This document shows, in pieces, positions 60,564 to 64,000 of a DNA stretch of 64,000 nucleotides. The DNA comes from Amylibacter sp. IMCC11727 (GTDB lineage Bacteria; Pseudomonadota; Alphaproteobacteria; Rhodobacterales; Rhodobacteraceae): positions 1,680,001 through 1,744,000 of the forward strand of contig NZ_CP122960.1 in the NCBI RefSeq assembly GCF_029854195.1, read 5' to 3'. The position numbers were made by a program, and so were the translations under genes. Numbering within the stretch: position 1 is the stretch's first letter; each line of letters begins with the position of its first letter. The notes beneath the pieces were generated by a model. The model saw only the letters and a program-made list of their open reading frames with translations. It was not told the origin of the DNA and did no database searches.

Positions 60564-60592
60564 CCCCCTGTCACGTGATTTGTGACAGGGGG
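60564..60592. other. Strong stem-loop without T-run
   Basis: 11-bp stem CCCCCTGTCAC / GTGACAGGGGG, loop GTGATTT, located between the small minus-strand gene and zntB. No T-run on either strand, so it may be an attenuator, a stabilising structure or a regulatory site. Confidence 0.6.
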
Positions 60593-60601
60593 ACGGGGGT
60601 A

Positions 60602-60763
60602 TTAGGCGGAACGGTACGTTCCAAAAGACGGGGCTTTTTTGGTGGCTTTAAAGGGGCTTGTCAAAGCCTCGAGCGCATCAAAAAATGCTAAACTGCGCAA
60701 TTCATGGGCGCGTTTGATGCCATCGTCGATTTCGTCTTGTGTAAGTGTATGTTTCATTGTCAT
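60602..60763 (-). CDS. Small hypothetical protein
   Basis: About 53 residues (MTMKHTLTQDEIDDGIKRAH to FGTYRSA). Short helical proteins with HELRSLAFFDAL patterns occur across Rhodobacterales. The start is uncertain among 60781, 60763 and 60757. Divergent from the LysR gene. Confidence 0.6.
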   Translation of the reverse strand: MTMKHTLTQDEIDDGIKRAHELRSLAFFDALEALTSPFKATKKAPSFGTYRSA

Positions 60764-60863
60764 GATCCAATCATTGTTCATCTGTTGAGATTGAATATGG
60801 CGGATAAGGAAAATTTTACAAACGAGACTTTCTTTCACGTCAGTTAAGGTTTACTAATCTGAT

Positions 60864-61796
60864 ATGAGCACACCCCATCCCGATAGATTGCCCCCCTTAA
60901 ACGCGCTGCGTGCGTTTGAGGCCGCGAGCCGGCATTTAAGTTTTGCGAACGCTGCGGCGGAGTTGCACGTGACGCCCGCCGCGTTGAGCCAGCAGATTAA
61001 ATCGCTGGAGGCGCATCTGGGTGCGCCCGTGTTTTTGCGTTTGAATAGACGTGTCGAGTTGACCGACATTGGACGCATGCTCGCACCCGTCGTTTCAGAA
61101 GGATTTGACACCTTGCTGGCCGCGTGGTCGGCGGCGTTGCGGCGTGTGGAAAAGCAACATCTGACGGTCACGGCTGGGCCTGCGTTTATGGCGGGCTGGT
61201 TGGCGCCACGCATGGGGAGTTTTGTAACTGCCCATCCCGAGGTGGAGTTGCGGTTCACGGCGAGTCTGCGGATGCTGAGTTTTGAACGGGACGAAATTGA
61301 TTTGGCCATCCGCTTCGGGGCAGGGGACGATGAGGGATACTTCAGTGAAGAGTTGTTTGTGGATTGGGTGACGCCGATGGTGGCCCCAAATTTAGCAGAG
61401 CGCATTAAATCGCCCCAAGACGTGGGACATCTGCCCATGATCCAACAAGACAGCGGTGGCATGTTGCAGGACTACGAACGTTGGAATGCGTGGTGTAACA
61501 TGTTTGATGTGCAGAAAAACGATGATGGCCCTGTGTTTACGACGCCTGATTCCGCGCTGACCTATGCGGTAAATGGCAGTGGTGTTGTGCTGGGGCGTTT
61601 GTCGTTGGCACAGCATTTGTTGCAAGCGGGGCAATTGGTGATGCCGTTGCGCGAAAGCCTGCGGCGATCACTGCGGTATCGTTTGGTGTGTCCGCTTGGT
61701 AAAGAGCAGGACCAGAACGTGCAGGTGTTTCGCCAATGGATCAAAGGAGAAATGGCCGCGTTAGAGAATTGGTCTGAAGGGCGTTTGTTTGTTTAA
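60864..61796 (+). CDS. LysR-family regulator (GcvA-like)
   Basis: 310 residues. The helix-turn-helix at LPPLNALRAFEAASRHLSFANAAAELHVTPAALSQQIKSLE is of the GcvA type. The effector domain follows from about residue 95. Its target is not known; it lies upstream of acnA, reads in the same direction and may be unrelated to it. Confidence 0.88.
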   Translation: MSTPHPDRLPPLNALRAFEAASRHLSFANAAAELHVTPAALSQQIKSLEAHLGAPVFLRLNRRVELTDIGRMLAPVVSEGFDTLLAAWSAALRRVEKQHLTVTAGPAFMAGWLAPRMGSFVTAHPEVELRFTASLRMLSFERDEIDLAIRFGAGDDEGYFSEELFVDWVTPMVAPNLAERIKSPQDVGHLPMIQQDSGGMLQDYERWNAWCNMFDVQKNDDGPVFTTPDSALTYAVNGSGVVLGRLSLAQHLLQAGQLVMPLRESLRRSLRYRLVCPLGKEQDQNVQVFRQWIKGEMAALENWSEGRLFV

Positions 61797-61814
61797 ACTT
61801 CACGTTAGATCACC

Positions 61815-61836
61815 ATTGTACACAATTGTATACAAT
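61815..61836. promoter_or_regulatory. Tandem palindromic operators upstream of acnA
   Basis: ATTGTACACAAT (61815-61826) and ATTGTATACAAT (61825-61836) are two overlapping 12-bp palindromes set one helical turn apart. They lie about 72 bp before the acnA start. The form resembles GntR-family operators; the regulator is unidentified. Confidence 0.6.
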
Positions 61837-61907
61837 AGCCCTTGCGAGGCCGCGCCAAATGGTGCATTACCCATCCAAATTCAAAAAATCCCATAACGGA
61901 GGCCAGT

Positions 61908-64000
61908 ATGACCGTACAAGTCGGCACAGACACCAGCAAAACCCGTAAGACAATCAGCGCAGGTGGTGCGTCGATTGATTACTATTCCATTCCAGCGGCG
62001 ACAGCGGCGGGTTTGGGGGACTTTTCCAAGTTGCCCGCATCTTTGAAGGTGGTTTTGGAAAATATGCTGCGGTTTGAAGACGGCGGTCGCACCGTTTCTG
62101 TGGATGACATTAAGGCGTTTGCCGAGTGGGGTGCCAATGGCGGTAAAAACCCGCGCGAGATCGCCTATCGCCCAGCACGTGTTCTGTTGCAGGATTTCAC
62201 TGGCGTTCCAGCGGTAGTTGATCTGGCCGCGATGCGTGATGCGATTGTCGAACTGGGTGGTGATGCAACGCAGATTAACCCGCAAAACCCTGTTGATTTG
62301 GTCATCGACCACTCTGTTATGATTGACGAGTTTGGCAACCCACGTGCGTTCCAGATGAACGTAGACCGCGAATACGAGCGTAACATGGAGCGGTATACTT
62401 TCCTGAAATGGGGTCAGAGCGCGTTTGACAACTTTAAGGTTGTTCCTCCGGGTACTGGTATTTGTCACCAAGTGAACCTTGAGTATCTGAGCCAGACGGT
62501 TTGGACGGACAAAGACCAAAACGGTGTTGAGGTTGCGTATCCTGACACGCTGGTCGGTACAGACAGCCACACAACCATGGTAAACGGCGCTGCTGTTCTG
62601 GGTTGGGGTGTTGGCGGGATCGAAGCGGAAGCAGCGATGCTGGGCCAACCGATTTCCATGTTGATCCCTGAAGTGATCGGCTTTGAGCTGACCGGGCAGA
62701 TGGTTGAAGGCACAACGGGTACTGATTTGGTGCTGAAAGTTGTGGAAATGCTGCGCGAGAAGGGCGTGGTTGGCAAGTTCGTGGAATTCTACGGCGCTGG
62801 TTTGGATACGCTGCCATTGGCGGATCGTGCGACGATTGCCAACATGGCCCCAGAATACGGCGCGACCTGTGGTTTCTTCCCAATTGATGGGGAAACACTG
62901 CGTTACATGCGTACAACGGGCCGTGACGAAGCACGGATCGCATTGGTTGAGGCCTATGCCAAAGAAAACGGCATGTGGCGGGATGCGGATTATGCGCCGA
63001 TTTACACAGACACGCTGAAACTCGACATGGGCACAATTGTTCCTGCGATTTCGGGGCCAAAACGACCACAAGATTTTGTGGCTTTGGACAATGCCAAAGC
63101 GGCATTCAAAAAAGAGATGGAAGAGACCTTTAAACGCCCAATGGGCAAAGAGGTTGCTGTTAAGGGCGAAGATTACACGATGGAAAGCGGCAAGGTTGTG
63201 ATCGCGTCGATCACCTCCTGTACGAACACATCGAACCCATATGTGATGATCGGTGCGGGCCTTGTGGCACGCAAAGCCGCCGCACTTGGCCTTGATCGGA
63301 AGCCTTGGGTGAAAACATCCCTCGCGCCAGGTTCGCAGGTTGTTTCTGCGTATTTGGAAGCAGCCGATTTGCAGAAAGACCTTGATAAGGTTGGATTTAA
63401 CCTTGTTGGCTATGGTTGTACGACCTGTATTGGTAACTCTGGCCCGATCCAAGCTGAGCTGTCTGAAGCGATTGCCGAAGGTGATTTGGTGGCCACGGCT
63501 GTTCTGTCTGGTAACCGTAACTTTGAAGGTCGGATTTCCCCTGACGTGCGTGCGAACTATCTGGCGTCACCGCCGCTGGTTGTGGCCTATGCGCTGGCAG
63601 GGACGCTCGATATCGACCTGACCAAGGATGCCATCGGGCAGGACAAAGACGGCAACGATGTTTATCTGAAAGACATCTGGCCATCTACGCAGGAAATCGC
63701 AGATCTGGTTGAGCAAACCGTGACGCGCGAAGCGTTTTTGGAAAAATACGCGTCTGTGTTTGATGGGGATGAGAAGTGGCAGAGTGTTGCGACAACTGAC
63801 AGCCTGACATACGACTGGCCAGCCACATCAACATATGTGCGTAACCCACCGTATTTCCAAGGAATGTCAGCAGAGCCTGCGGATAAAATCTCTTCTGTTG
63901 AGGGGGCGAAAGTGCTCGCGCTGCTTGGGGATATGATTACCACAGACCACATTTCCCCAGCGGGTTCTTTCAAGCAATCCACCCCAGCGGGTGAGTATCT
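61908..64000 (+). CDS. acnA: Aconitate hydratase A, 3' part cut by window edge
   Basis: About 697 codons of an expected ~900. ATG at 61908 has GGAGG upstream. VGTDSHTTMVNGAAVLGWGVGGIEAEAAMLGQ and the 4Fe-4S cysteines in ITSCTNTSNP and GYGCTTCIGNSGP are present. It isomerises citrate to isocitrate. A long minus-strand frame covering the same DNA is a shadow. Tandem palindromes upstream suggest a dedicated regulator. Confidence 0.95.
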   Translation, partial: MTVQVGTDTSKTRKTISAGGASIDYYSIPAATAAGLGDFSKLPASLKVVLENMLRFEDGGRTVSVDDIKAFAEWGANGGKNPREIAYRPARVLLQDFTGVPAVVDLAAMRDAIVELGGDATQINPQNPVDLVIDHSVMIDEFGNPRAFQMNVDREYERNMERYTFLKWGQSAFDNFKVVPPGTGICHQVNLEYLSQTVWTDKDQNGVEVAYPDTLVGTDSHTTMVNGAAVLGWGVGGIEAEAAMLGQPISMLIPEVIGFELTGQMVEGTTGTDLVLKVVEMLREKGVVGKFVEFYGAGLDTLPLADRATIANMAPEYGATCGFFPIDGETLRYMRTTGRDEARIALVEAYAKENGMWRDADYAPIYTDTLKLDMGTIVPAISGPKRPQDFVALDNAKAAFKKEMEETFKRPMGKEVAVKGEDYTMESGKVVIASITSCTNTSNPYVMIGAGLVARKAAALGLDRKPWVKTSLAPGSQVVSAYLEAADLQKDLDKVGFNLVGYGCTTCIGNSGPIQAELSEAIAEGDLVATAVLSGNRNFEGRISPDVRANYLASPPLVVAYALAGTLDIDLTKDAIGQDKDGNDVYLKDIWPSTQEIADLVEQTVTREAFLEKYASVFDGDEKWQSVATTDSLTYDWPATSTYVRNPPYFQGMSAEPADKISSVEGAKVLALLGDMITTDHISPAGSFKQSTPAGEY

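Noticed and set aside
61881..63452. 523-codon open frame on the minus strand
   Set aside because: It lies wholly antisense to acnA, has no domain character and is explained by codon bias of the aconitase gene.
1..64000. tRNA, rRNA or CRISPR features
   Set aside because: No T-loop/anticodon arrangement, rRNA signature or regular direct repeats were seen in the intergenic stretches read.

Overview
The window is about 64 kb of a chromosome from an alphaproteobacterium, most likely Rhodobacterales (Roseobacter-like). The evidence is the RibH2-type lumazine synthase behind an FMN riboswitch, the MbfA iron exporter behind an Irr-type box, an interrupted ccm cluster, the dnaB/alr/radA/cvpA/purF neighbourhood, and many TGATG/ATGA overlaps. 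GC content is moderate. I saw no tRNA, rRNA, CRISPR array or prophage. The first gene (sucC) and the last gene (aconitase) run off the ends.

Layout. 0-10 kb: sucC, a carboxymuconolactone-decarboxylase-like protein, a cupin, a secreted 5'-nucleotidase coupled to a small exported protein, then surE-pcm-LysM/M23 lipoprotein, serS, a small lipoprotein and a pentapeptide-repeat membrane protein. 10-19 kb: yajC-secD-secF-TauE-Mth938, sodB, a LOG protein, a LysM/Ig-like protein and an Atm1-type ABC exporter. 19-28 kb: an RND pump with its adaptor, then yfgM-bamB-der. 28-40 kb: a sulfatase, HAD and SDR genes, a DUF4145-like gene coupled to purF, cvpA, radA, a PqiA protein, a glycosyltransferase, mlaF, mlaE and alr. 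40-45.5 kb: an accessory block between alr and dnaB with a five-gene overlapping operon (2OG-Fe(II) oxygenase, isochorismatase-like hydrolase, DDAH-like and agmatine-deiminase-like enzymes, small membrane protein), a membrane protein and a FosA-type enzyme. 47-51.5 kb: a candidate non-coding RNA, three tandem paralogous two-helix membrane proteins, a 302-bp MITE, and an operon joining an Lgt-like membrane protein, a Cys-rich radical SAM enzyme and a third membrane protein. 51.5-64 kb: pyrC, mbfA, a crotonase, ribH-rpiB, the ccm genes, zntB, a LysR regulator and acnA.

Functional themes are envelope biogenesis (SecDF/YajC, BamB, MlaEF, LysM proteins, cytochrome c maturation), core metabolism (TCA enzymes, purine and pyrimidine synthesis, riboflavin) and metal handling (MbfA, Atm1-like, ZntB, SOD). 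The most unusual parts are the Lgt-like/radical SAM operon, the guanidino-compound operon, and the MITE that has replaced the start of a small membrane-protein gene. Its terminal repeat now supplies the start codon, and removing the element restores an N-terminus matching the paralogue next door.
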